From: Methanomassiliicoccaceae archaeon UBA472
GTDB lineage: Archaea; Thermoplasmatota; Thermoplasmata; Methanomassiliicoccales; UBA472
Direction of reading: 5' to 3'
DNA length: 64,000 bases
Assembly: GCA_002497075.1 (NCBI GenBank)
Contig: DAML01000026.1
Span: 62,001 to 126,000 of the forward strand
This document shows positions 58,165 through 64,000 of this stretch, piece after piece (position 1 is the first letter of the stretch; each line of letters starts with the position of its first letter). The notes beneath the pieces are model-generated. The model was not told the origin of the DNA. It searched no databases and saw only the letters and a program-made list of their open reading frames with translations. A program made the position numbers and the translations under genes.

Positions 58165-59673
58165 ATGAAGATCACTGTGCATGGTGGGGCGGGGGTCGTC
58201 GGAGGCAACAAGGTCCATGTGGACCTGGGTGACCGGGGCGCGTTCCTGGATTTCGGGGAACCCTTCGACGTCAACAACCGTTATTGCTCCGAGTTCGTGA
58301 ACCCCCGCGTCGGGCGGGGGCTCAAGGACTATCTGAGATTGGGGATGCTGCCACCTCTGGACTGCTATCGGCCCGACCTCTACCCATTGGACCTCCCGGC
58401 GGCGATGGCCCCGGTCCGGGTCGATGCTTTGTTCCTATCGCACGCCCACCAGGACCACTTCGGGCATGCCGGTTTTCTCCGGGAGGACATACCTATCATC
58501 GCCAGCCCCATGACCTACGCAATATTGCGGGCGTCCAGCGAGCTCGGCCGGTCGGAGATGTCCACCGATATCTTCGACCACGCGGTCCGCGAGCCTAAGA
58601 AGGGAGAGCCGCGCGTCCTGGTCGCCTCCAAAGGCAAGGACAAGGGCGTCCGCGGGCGCCGTTGGGTTCTCACCGGCAAGGTGGTGGAGGACGAGCCGGG
58701 CTGGAAGAAGGGCGATATGTGCGACGTGGCCGAAGGCTCCGGCGAGCTGAACGGGATCGAGTACAAGGCCTTCCCGGTGGACCATTCCATCTACGGAGCC
58801 ACGGCCTACGCCCTGCGCCGGGGCGAGGGGGACTGGATAGTGTATTCGGGAGACCTCAGGATGCACGGCGCCCACGGGGAGGACACCGCCCGCTTTGCTG
58901 ACGAGGCTAAAGAGCTGAGCCCCAAGGCCCTGATCATCGAAGGCACCAGGATCGGCCGCCCGGCGCCGGAGCGGGAGATCACCGAGGACATCGTCCACCA
59001 GAACTGCCTGACTGCCGTCGAGGAGGGGCGCGGTCTGACCATAGCTGACTTTTCCGCAAAGAACTACGAGCGCCTGGACACCTTCATAGACATCGCCAAG
59101 CGTACCGGCAAGCGGATGGTTGTAACCTATAAGGACGTGGCCCTCCTGCAGAGCATCGCCAAGGTGGACGGCAACGTGCGCAAGGACTCGCTGTGGGTGT
59201 ACCAATCGCTCTCTGACAAGGAATGGGACCAGGTCGAGAAGCTCAGGGAGGACGGGTGGCAGGTGACCGACCCTGACGATGTGGCGATGCAGCCGGAGGA
59301 GCACATGCTGTGCCTTTCGTTCTGGGACATGACCAAACTGCTCGACCTGGATTGGAACGGCGGAACTTACGTCTACTCCAACAGCATGGCCTACGACCTG
59401 CGGCAGACGGACAACCTGCAGAAGCTGATGAACTGGATAGAACTGATGAAGTTCGATTGCCGCGGCCTGTCGAAAACGAACGGGACGCTGGACTTCGAGG
59501 AGGGATTTCACAGCTCCGGGCATCTGGCCGTTGAGGACCTATGGAAGGTCGTCAATAAGATATCCCCAGAAGTGGCGGTCCCGGTGCATTGCGCTCTTCC
59601 AGAGAAGTTCGCAGAGCTCTGCCCGGTGCGTACCGTTCTGCCTGAAAAGGGGAAGGTCATCGACCTGGGTTGA
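58165..59673 (+). CDS. beta-CASP metallo-beta-lactamase hydrolase (RNase J-like)
   Basis: 502 residues. The metal site is LSHAHQDHFGHAG (His93 to His98), with YSGDLRMHGAHG further on, and a beta-CASP insert (LIIEGTRIGRPAPEREITED, then IADFSAKNYERLDTFIDIAK) between the lactamase halves. The closing histidine is likely in FHSSGHLAVEDL or VAVPVHCALPEKF. Enzymes of this class degrade or process RNA. It lacks the KH domains of archaeal CPSF-type nucleases. Substrate not proven. Its 3' end overlaps the photolyase gene by 17 bases. Confidence 0.85.
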   Translation: MKITVHGGAGVVGGNKVHVDLGDRGAFLDFGEPFDVNNRYCSEFVNPRVGRGLKDYLRLGMLPPLDCYRPDLYPLDLPAAMAPVRVDALFLSHAHQDHFGHAGFLREDIPIIASPMTYAILRASSELGRSEMSTDIFDHAVREPKKGEPRVLVASKGKDKGVRGRRWVLTGKVVEDEPGWKKGDMCDVAEGSGELNGIEYKAFPVDHSIYGATAYALRRGEGDWIVYSGDLRMHGAHGEDTARFADEAKELSPKALIIEGTRIGRPAPEREITEDIVHQNCLTAVEEGRGLTIADFSAKNYERLDTFIDIAKRTGKRMVVTYKDVALLQSIAKVDGNVRKDSLWVYQSLSDKEWDQVEKLREDGWQVTDPDDVAMQPEEHMLCLSFWDMTKLLDLDWNGGTYVYSNSMAYDLRQTDNLQKLMNWIELMKFDCRGLSKTNGTLDFEEGFHSSGHLAVEDLWKVVNKISPEVAVPVHCALPEKFAELCPVRTVLPEKGKVIDLG

Positions 59674-61012
59674 CGTATCTCTCAACGAACGAATCCACGT
59701 CGAACTTGCGGTACGCCCCGTTCAGGTTCATGTAGCGCACCTTACCGAAGATCCTGCGCTCGGCCCATGCCCTGTCGTGCACTCCCCCGACGCTCCAGGC
59801 CGCGCCGACGTAGCCGTTCGGGTCCCGCCCGTCCATCTCGTAGCGGTCGTTGAGCGAGTTAACTATGCGCAGGGCGTCAGCCGAGGTCTCGGTCCACTCC
59901 AGCACCTTCTTGGCCCAGTACATGCGCAGCCAGCCGTGCATCTTACCCTCGGTGGTCAGCTGGACCTGAGCGGCGTTCCACAGGGGATCGTGAGTTCTCG
60001 CCTTGTCCAGCTCTTCCTCCGTGTAAACGTAATCCCGCTTGTCGTCCTGGTGATCGCGCAAAGTTGCCCGAGCCCAGGCCGGGAATCCTTCCGGCGAGTC
60101 GTACTTGCGGTTGTAGAAGCAGTAGTTGTCGGAGAGCTCCCGGCGCACGATGAGCTCCTCCAGGAAGGCCTCCTTGTCCGGTCGGGGGGCGGTGGCAGCC
60201 ATCACTGTCAAGGCTACCTTCTGCGCGGATATCATGCCGAAGTGCAGGTAGGGAGATATTTGAGATGTCCAGTTCAGGTTGGGGTCGTTCCTCCTCTCGC
60301 CATACCCAGGAAGCCTTTCGCGGATGAAATCGCCTAAAACTCGGCCGGCCTGGACAGATCCTCCATTCCACCTTTCGTCCGCCCCGTTCTTGTATATATC
60401 GAGAACCTGCTCAACATCGTTCGTTCCCGTATCCCCTGGCCATCTATTGATCTTGGACGGAAAGGGTGGGAGGTGCTCCAGTCGGTCCGGCAGATGGCGA
60501 TTGATCTTGGGACGGAACGTGGCGGCGGCGAACTCCTGCTTTGGCGAGGCAACCCAGCACGGTACGATATTGTGGGCGTCCACCTCTTCGAACCCGCTGT
60601 CGCTCCTTTCCATGACCCGCGCCCTCCATTCCGATTTTTGGCGCAGGGGATCGAAATCGGTTATCGCCAACGATACCTTCCATTCCCGCAGAAAACGCGG
60701 CACCTCCACCGACGGATCGCCCTTCAGCAGAAAGAACGGCATTCCCGAAGCTTGCGCTGCCTTAACGCTCTCCGCCAGACCTTCCAGCATGAAACGGTAG
60801 TGCCGGGGACCGGCCCCCAGGAATTCTGGTGCCAGGCAGAACACGATGCCCAGGGCCCGCCCGCCCTCCTTGGCCCTGGCCCAGGCGTGGTACAGCGCCC
60901 AGTTGTCCTCCAGCCGCTGGTCCCTGCTCATCCAGTAGATCACTGGACCTTTGCCTTCGCCCTCGCGAATGGTCCGCCATCGGTTCTGGTGGCCGGGGAC
61001 TATCTCGAACAT
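59657..61012 (-). CDS. phr: class II CPD photolyase
   Basis: Light-driven repair of cyclobutane pyrimidine dimers using FAD. About 451 residues. N-terminal Rossmann-like domain with VIYWMSRDQRLEDNWALYHA; the FAD domain has SQISPYLHFGMISAQKVAL, EELIVRRELSDNYCFYN and the terminal GKMHGWLRMYWAKKVLEW and NDRYEMDGRDPNGYVGAAWS, all typical of class II rather than class I. ATG 61012 is preferred to 61024. Confidence 0.93.
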   Translation of the reverse strand: MFEIVPGHQNRWRTIREGEGKGPVIYWMSRDQRLEDNWALYHAWARAKEGGRALGIVFCLAPEFLGAGPRHYRFMLEGLAESVKAAQASGMPFFLLKGDPSVEVPRFLREWKVSLAITDFDPLRQKSEWRARVMERSDSGFEEVDAHNIVPCWVASPKQEFAAATFRPKINRHLPDRLEHLPPFPSKINRWPGDTGTNDVEQVLDIYKNGADERWNGGSVQAGRVLGDFIRERLPGYGERRNDPNLNWTSQISPYLHFGMISAQKVALTVMAATAPRPDKEAFLEELIVRRELSDNYCFYNRKYDSPEGFPAWARATLRDHQDDKRDYVYTEEELDKARTHDPLWNAAQVQLTTEGKMHGWLRMYWAKKVLEWTETSADALRIVNSLNDRYEMDGRDPNGYVGAAWSVGGVHDRAWAERRIFGKVRYMNLNGAYRKFDVDSFVERYVNPGR

Positions 61013-61039
61013 CGCCGATGACAATCGCCTCGTGCGTCC

Positions 61040-61780
61040 TTAATGCCTTTTCAGGCCGTGCCACGAGGCGACCCGGTTGAGCTGGCGGTATGGCCGGTCC
61101 CTGATCAAAGCTATCAAGGATATGATGACGGCGGTGCCCAATGGTATCGCGTTCCACCAGGCCAGGGAGAGCGAGGCGCCGATGGCGAGCGATCCTATGG
61201 CCAGGGGAACATGAACCAACAGGTGGCTCCGGTGCAGATCCCGAAGCTTCTGCTCCAGGCTGGACGGTCTTCTGAGGTCGGTCACCGCTGCGGCCACCGC
61301 CGCCGACCGGAAGGAAGCCTGGGCCATGATCTGATGGACATCCTTCTGGGGTTTGGTCAGCTCCAGGGACCTCGAGACGAACTCAGGGGACGACAGGTAT
61401 TTCTTGAACCCCCTCTCGATGGCCTCGACCGGCACCGCTATCTCGGCCAAGGCCTCCTCCCGTCTATCGTGCGACATGCCCAGAAACCCTTTGGAGGTGG
61501 ATTTGTCCTGGAGGTAGTGCAGGGCCATCCCCAGGTGGCGGTATCCAAGGTAGCTGTTGTTCCTGAGGAAAGACCTCCTGGCCATCCAGATGTGGAGCAT
61601 GACCACCCTGCGCCTCGGATGATGGTGGCTCACCCGGTAGGAATAACCGGGGCCGTTCACCCTCTCTTTATGGCGATCAGGCTCCACGATCCCATCTAAA
61701 AAAGCCTTGCGCTCCCCTGGCGGCAGTTCAAGCACGTCGGCGATTGCCTTACCGATGGATAGGTGGGAGCGCCACTTCAT
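61040..61780 (-). CDS. membrane protein with a zinc-dependent phospholipase C-like N-terminus
   Basis: 246 residues. The first 160 resemble the zinc-dependent PLC/S1-P1 nuclease fold, with histidines and aspartates at RSHLSIGKAIADVLEL, VSHHHPRRR and the diagnostic LGMALHYLQDKSTSKGF. The last 70 residues carry two hydrophobic helices (LLVHVPLAIGSLAIGASLSL and NAIPLGTAVIISLIALI). It might act on phospholipids or phosphoesters at the membrane. Assignment is by motif, not by any search. Confidence 0.6.
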   Translation of the reverse strand: MKWRSHLSIGKAIADVLELPPGERKAFLDGIVEPDRHKERVNGPGYSYRVSHHHPRRRVVMLHIWMARRSFLRNNSYLGYRHLGMALHYLQDKSTSKGFLGMSHDRREEALAEIAVPVEAIERGFKKYLSSPEFVSRSLELTKPQKDVHQIMAQASFRSAAVAAAVTDLRRPSSLEQKLRDLHRSHLLVHVPLAIGSLAIGASLSLAWWNAIPLGTAVIISLIALIRDRPYRQLNRVASWHGLKRH

Positions 61781-61888
61781 ACATGTCCGATGATGCCAGA
61801 ACCATTATTTAAAAATAAAAAATTAATGGAAAGGACGCCAGGGCGGTCTGTCCTGGCATGGTAAAAGATCGGTGAAGATCAGAAGATT

Positions 61889-61936
61889 TTACTTCTTCTT
61901 CTTGGGCTCCGCCTTCTTCTCCGGTTTCTTTGCCAT
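61889..61936 (-). CDS. lysine-rich microprotein of 15 residues
   Basis: MAKKPEKKAEPKKKK then TAA. Two signals support a real gene. A near-perfect Shine-Dalgarno GGAGGTGG is 7 bases before the ATG, and a TATA element (CTTATATA on the minus strand) lies about 55 bases upstream. It would make a strongly basic (net charge about +7) peptide able to bind RNA, DNA or polyanions. No neighbour overlaps it. Confidence 0.65.
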   Translation of the reverse strand: MAKKPEKKAEPKKKK

Positions 61937-61943
61937 CGGTAAA

Positions 61944-62000
61944 CCACCTCCGATCCCCACTGGGACTGGGATTTTTGATTCGCTTGTAGTATATAAGTAC
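61944..62000 (-). promoter_or_regulatory. promoter and ribosome site of the lysine-rich microgene
   Basis: On the minus strand AAAGTACTTATATACTAC (TATA with upstream A run) is followed by a leader of about 50 bases containing ATCCC...GGGAT, able to fold as a hairpin, then GGAGGTGG. Confidence 0.6.
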
Positions 62001-62176
62001 TTTTTGAGTCCCAGACACCAATTATCAGTGTTAAATTATTATTTGTCTAATATCAAACTTTTACGCTGTTAATAAAAAAGGCTGCTCCGAGAAGGATGAC
62101 CGAAGTTCGACAATTGTTCATCGGAGAGGATAAAAAAGCGGTTTGAGGGCTTGTTATCGTAGTAATTTATCGTCAT

Positions 62177-62908
62177 TTGACGTTCGCAGCGGTTCGGACG
62201 TCCTTTTTTAGCGCAACGCTTATAAAACAAAATCCCTCTGATGCCTCGCCAAGGCAGGTAAAGTTCGGGAGAGTAATACATACGCTCGAGACACTAGCCG
62301 TTGTTGGGGACATACCCCTCCGCGTAGCTGTTCTGATATCCTCATACGCTTTCCTTGGCGGGGCGATCAAGTATATCGACCAGGCCTATGATGAGAGCAT
62401 CGGGTCGATCAAGATCGCCAAGATACTTGCCGTGCTCTCCGGTCTGATCATGGGAGGGGTGATGGTGGCGGACGGGGGATTCTCCACCGCTTTCTTCCTG
62501 GCCATGCTCATCAGCCTGGTGGTCACCAAGAAGATCGACAACGTGAGCTTCCTGGCCGGGACCTTCATCGGACTGGCGACCTTTTTGGCCGGTGGGTTGA
62601 TCTGGGGAATGGATGTCATGCTGGTCCCATTGGCGGTCTTCCTGATCGCTGGCGCGGTGGACGAGCTGGCCGACGGTTTCGCCCACGGTCGCGATCTCGG
62701 CAAGGCGGTCGAGTACTTCCTGCACTACCGACCTTTCAGCGACTTCGCCCTGGTGATCTTGATAGTCGCGGTTCCGTTCGACTGGATATACTTGGCTCCG
62801 TACTTCGCTTTCACCTTCAGCTACCTGCTGATCGGGATGCTGGACGAGGGACAGGTCACCCAGTCCGTCCGCGTTATCATCCGCAAGGCCAGCCAGCTCC
62901 GCCCGTGA
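62177..62908 (+). CDS. multi-span membrane protein of unknown function
   Basis: Up to 243 residues with about six hydrophobic segments (RVAVLISSYAFLGGAIKYID, AKILAVLSGLIMGGVMVADG, TFIGLATFLAGGLIWGMDVM, VPLAVFLIAGAVDELADGFA, VILIVAVPFDWIYLAPYFAF). Acidic residues recur inside helices and in AHGRDLGKAVEYF. Start uncertain: TTG 62177 is upstream of a good TATA (GCTTATAAAAC, 62218-62228), yet no ATG, GTG or TTG occurs in frame between that TATA and the first helix, where GGGAGAG precedes GTA-ATA. Function unknown. Confidence 0.7.
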   Translation: MTFAAVRTSFFSATLIKQNPSDASPRQVKFGRVIHTLETLAVVGDIPLRVAVLISSYAFLGGAIKYIDQAYDESIGSIKIAKILAVLSGLIMGGVMVADGGFSTAFFLAMLISLVVTKKIDNVSFLAGTFIGLATFLAGGLIWGMDVMLVPLAVFLIAGAVDELADGFAHGRDLGKAVEYFLHYRPFSDFALVILIVAVPFDWIYLAPYFAFTFSYLLIGMLDEGQVTQSVRVIIRKASQLRP

Positions 62909-62953
62909 GCTATGGTAAATGATTAAATCCTGCGGGTGGTCATCATTACCACG

Positions 62954-63187
62954 ATGGAACAGGACGACCGGGAATCGGTTCTGAAGGAGCTGCGGTCCAT
63001 CCCCGTAGTAGGGGAGAAGGTGGCCGAACCGCTTTACATGCTGGGCATAAGGTCGGTGAAGGAACTTGTCGGTAGGTCGGCAGAGGACATGTACGGGGAT
63101 CTGCGGACCATGAAAGGGTACTACGTTGAACCGTGCATGCTGAACCAGCTCAAGGTGGCGGTCAGCATGGCCGCCAAGATTAAGTGA
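62954..63187 (+). CDS. helix-hairpin-helix protein (Cdd1 family-like)
   Basis: 77 residues with the HhH-type segment ELRSIPVVGEKVAEPLYMLG followed by IRSVKELVGRSAEDMYGDLR and VEPCMLNQLKVAVSMA, which matches the small Cdd1 family. HhH motifs usually bind DNA or mediate contacts. ATG 62954 fits a TATA-like GATTAAATCC about 30 bases upstream. Exact role unknown. Confidence 0.78.
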   Translation: MEQDDRESVLKELRSIPVVGEKVAEPLYMLGIRSVKELVGRSAEDMYGDLRTMKGYYVEPCMLNQLKVAVSMAAKIK

Positions 63188-63254
63188 TTTGGGTCATAAT
63201 TTCTTCGATCGAGTGGGAACCTAAGTTATAAGCTTTTTAGTGGCATCCTCTCCG

Positions 63255-64000
63255 ATGATGCAGAGAAATTACTTCGTGGCCAAGATGCCCGACGAGCCCG
63301 GGGCGCTGCACCGGGCGGCGGAGATCGTCAAGAGGCTCGGAGGCAACATCGACCGCATCCAGTACGATAAGCGCATAGATCCGTACACGGTGTTCTTCGA
63401 GGCGCGATGCACTGAGGACGAATACCAGGCCATGCGTTCCGAGCTGGAGGCCATCGGTTATCTGCAGGGGAAGATGAGCCTACCAAGCTTCCTAAAGTTC
63501 CACGTCGTCCTGCCGAACCGCAGCGGCGCGCTGTTCGACTTTCTCAACCACACCACGGCGGCCAAGTGCAACATAGATTTCCTGGACTTTGACGACCGGG
63601 GAAAACATCCGGAACGTTTGACCGTCTCGCTTACGGTAGAGGAGGCGGGAGCGGTGGACCGGCTGCTGGAAGAGCTGAAGTCCGTCTATCCGCTGGAGAT
63701 CCTGGAGTACGATACGACCGGCCAGCACCTGGATGAAACGGTCTTTTACATCCGCTTCGCCCAGGAGCTGCGCGCCCTTGTCGGCGAGGCCGAGGATGCG
63801 TTCCTGCTGAGACTGCTCTCGGACATAAACCACGTGGCCCAGGAGCTCATGAACCTGGGCAGCGACCCCAAACAGGCCTTCTCGGACGTGCTGCGCAGCG
63901 GCCGGGGGCTTAGGGAGACGTCCGGTAAGGGGTTCTACGCCGACCTGCAGGAGGTGCGCCTGGGCAACGCGGACGTCCTATGCGTCCAGCTGCCCTGCGG
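63255..64000 (+). CDS. ACT-domain protein, truncated by the window edge
   Basis: From ATG 63255 or 63258 the frame is open to the end of the window. The first 80 residues form an ACT domain (YFVAKMPDEPGALHRAAEIV, NIDRIQYDKRIDPYTVFFEA), then a second ACT-like unit (FHVVLPNRSGALFDFLNHTT, IDFLDFDDRG). A helical region follows (LLRLLSDINHVAQELMNLGS). The rest may be a catalytic or binding domain beyond the edge. A TATA-like AAGTTATAAGC is about 30 bases upstream. Confidence 0.8.
   Translation, partial: MMQRNYFVAKMPDEPGALHRAAEIVKRLGGNIDRIQYDKRIDPYTVFFEARCTEDEYQAMRSELEAIGYLQGKMSLPSFLKFHVVLPNRSGALFDFLNHTTAAKCNIDFLDFDDRGKHPERLTVSLTVEEAGAVDRLLEELKSVYPLEILEYDTTGQHLDETVFYIRFAQELRALVGEAEDAFLLRLLSDINHVAQELMNLGSDPKQAFSDVLRSGRGLRETSGKGFYADLQEVRLGNADVLCVQLPC

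Noticed and set aside
1..64000. CRISPR arrays, rRNA genes and prophage structural genes.
   Set aside because: No regularly spaced repeats, no rRNA-like stretches and no capsid, portal or terminase motifs were seen.

Overview
The window reads as chromosomal DNA of a GC-rich archaeon, most likely a Thermoplasmatota lineage close to Methanomassiliicoccales (inference from gene content; no 16S rRNA is present). Archaeal markers seen directly are fibrillarin and Nop5, aIF5A, KEOPS Kae1, uS15 and uS2, RNA polymerase subunit K, an LSm protein, CDP-archaeol synthase, PurP, an RPA pair, an XPD-type helicase, TATA/BRE-like promoters and frequent GTG/TTG starts. A V4R-domain regulator resembling MsvR points to a methanogen-type lineage. 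Genes are densely packed, and many pairs overlap by ATGA or GTGA.

Layout. 0-5.9 kb: NAD kinase and NADP-phosphatase-like genes, a rifampin-phosphotransferase-like PEP-utilising enzyme overlapping a lipocalin-like protein, then a damaged cluster (frameshifted gene, micro-ORF, winged-helix gene with an in-frame TAG). 5.9-10.8 kb: fibrillarin, acetyltransferase, NUDIX, uS15, RecJ-like nuclease, Kae1, glutaredoxin-like protein and tRNA-Val(GAC). 10.9-13.8 kb: a two-gene NHEJ cassette (Ku plus LigD-type ligase) whose ligase has an in-frame TAG, a VOC protein and a small phosphatase. 13.9-15.0 kb: an insertion sequence with 17-bp inverted repeats and a broken transposase. 15.2-17.9 kb: RibD-like reductase, an ArsR-ArsM fusion and an MsvR-like regulator with a matching palindrome. 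17.9-22.5 kb: MtnA and class II aldolase (probable 5'-deoxynucleoside salvage), Nop5, aIF5A, agmatinase, GDT1-like transporter. 22.5-34.9 kb (minus strand): sugar-phosphate mutase, PhoU-like protein, ABC transporter with two different ATPases, nucleotidyltransferase, LSm, and ScpB-ScpA-SMC. 35.2-40.9 kb: two glycosyltransferases, uracil-DNA glycosylase, PyrE, CarS and an XPD-like helicase. 41-49.4 kb: serine biosynthesis, threonine aldolase, Trm112-like protein, aminotransferase, PdxS, PurP. 49.5-57.2 kb: RPA and its partner, zinc-ribbon membrane protein, Memo, uS2, RpoK, LeuCD-type dehydratase. 57.3-64 kb: two small related membrane proteins, a beta-CASP hydrolase, class II photolyase, a PLC-like membrane protein, a 15-residue lysine-rich microprotein, an HhH protein and a truncated ACT-domain protein.

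Themes. DNA maintenance is well represented (NHEJ, RecJ-like nuclease, SMC-ScpAB, UDG, XPD-like helicase, RPA, photolyase). The most unusual signals are two coding frames that continue through TAG. Pyrrolysine decoding is one explanation, nonsense mutation or sequence error the others; about ten other genes here end in TAG, so TAG also serves as a stop. Other points of note are the ArsR-ArsM fusion with a palindrome over its start codon, the MsvR-type palindrome between divergent promoters, an 18-bp palindrome in the smc leader, and a strongly signposted microgene.
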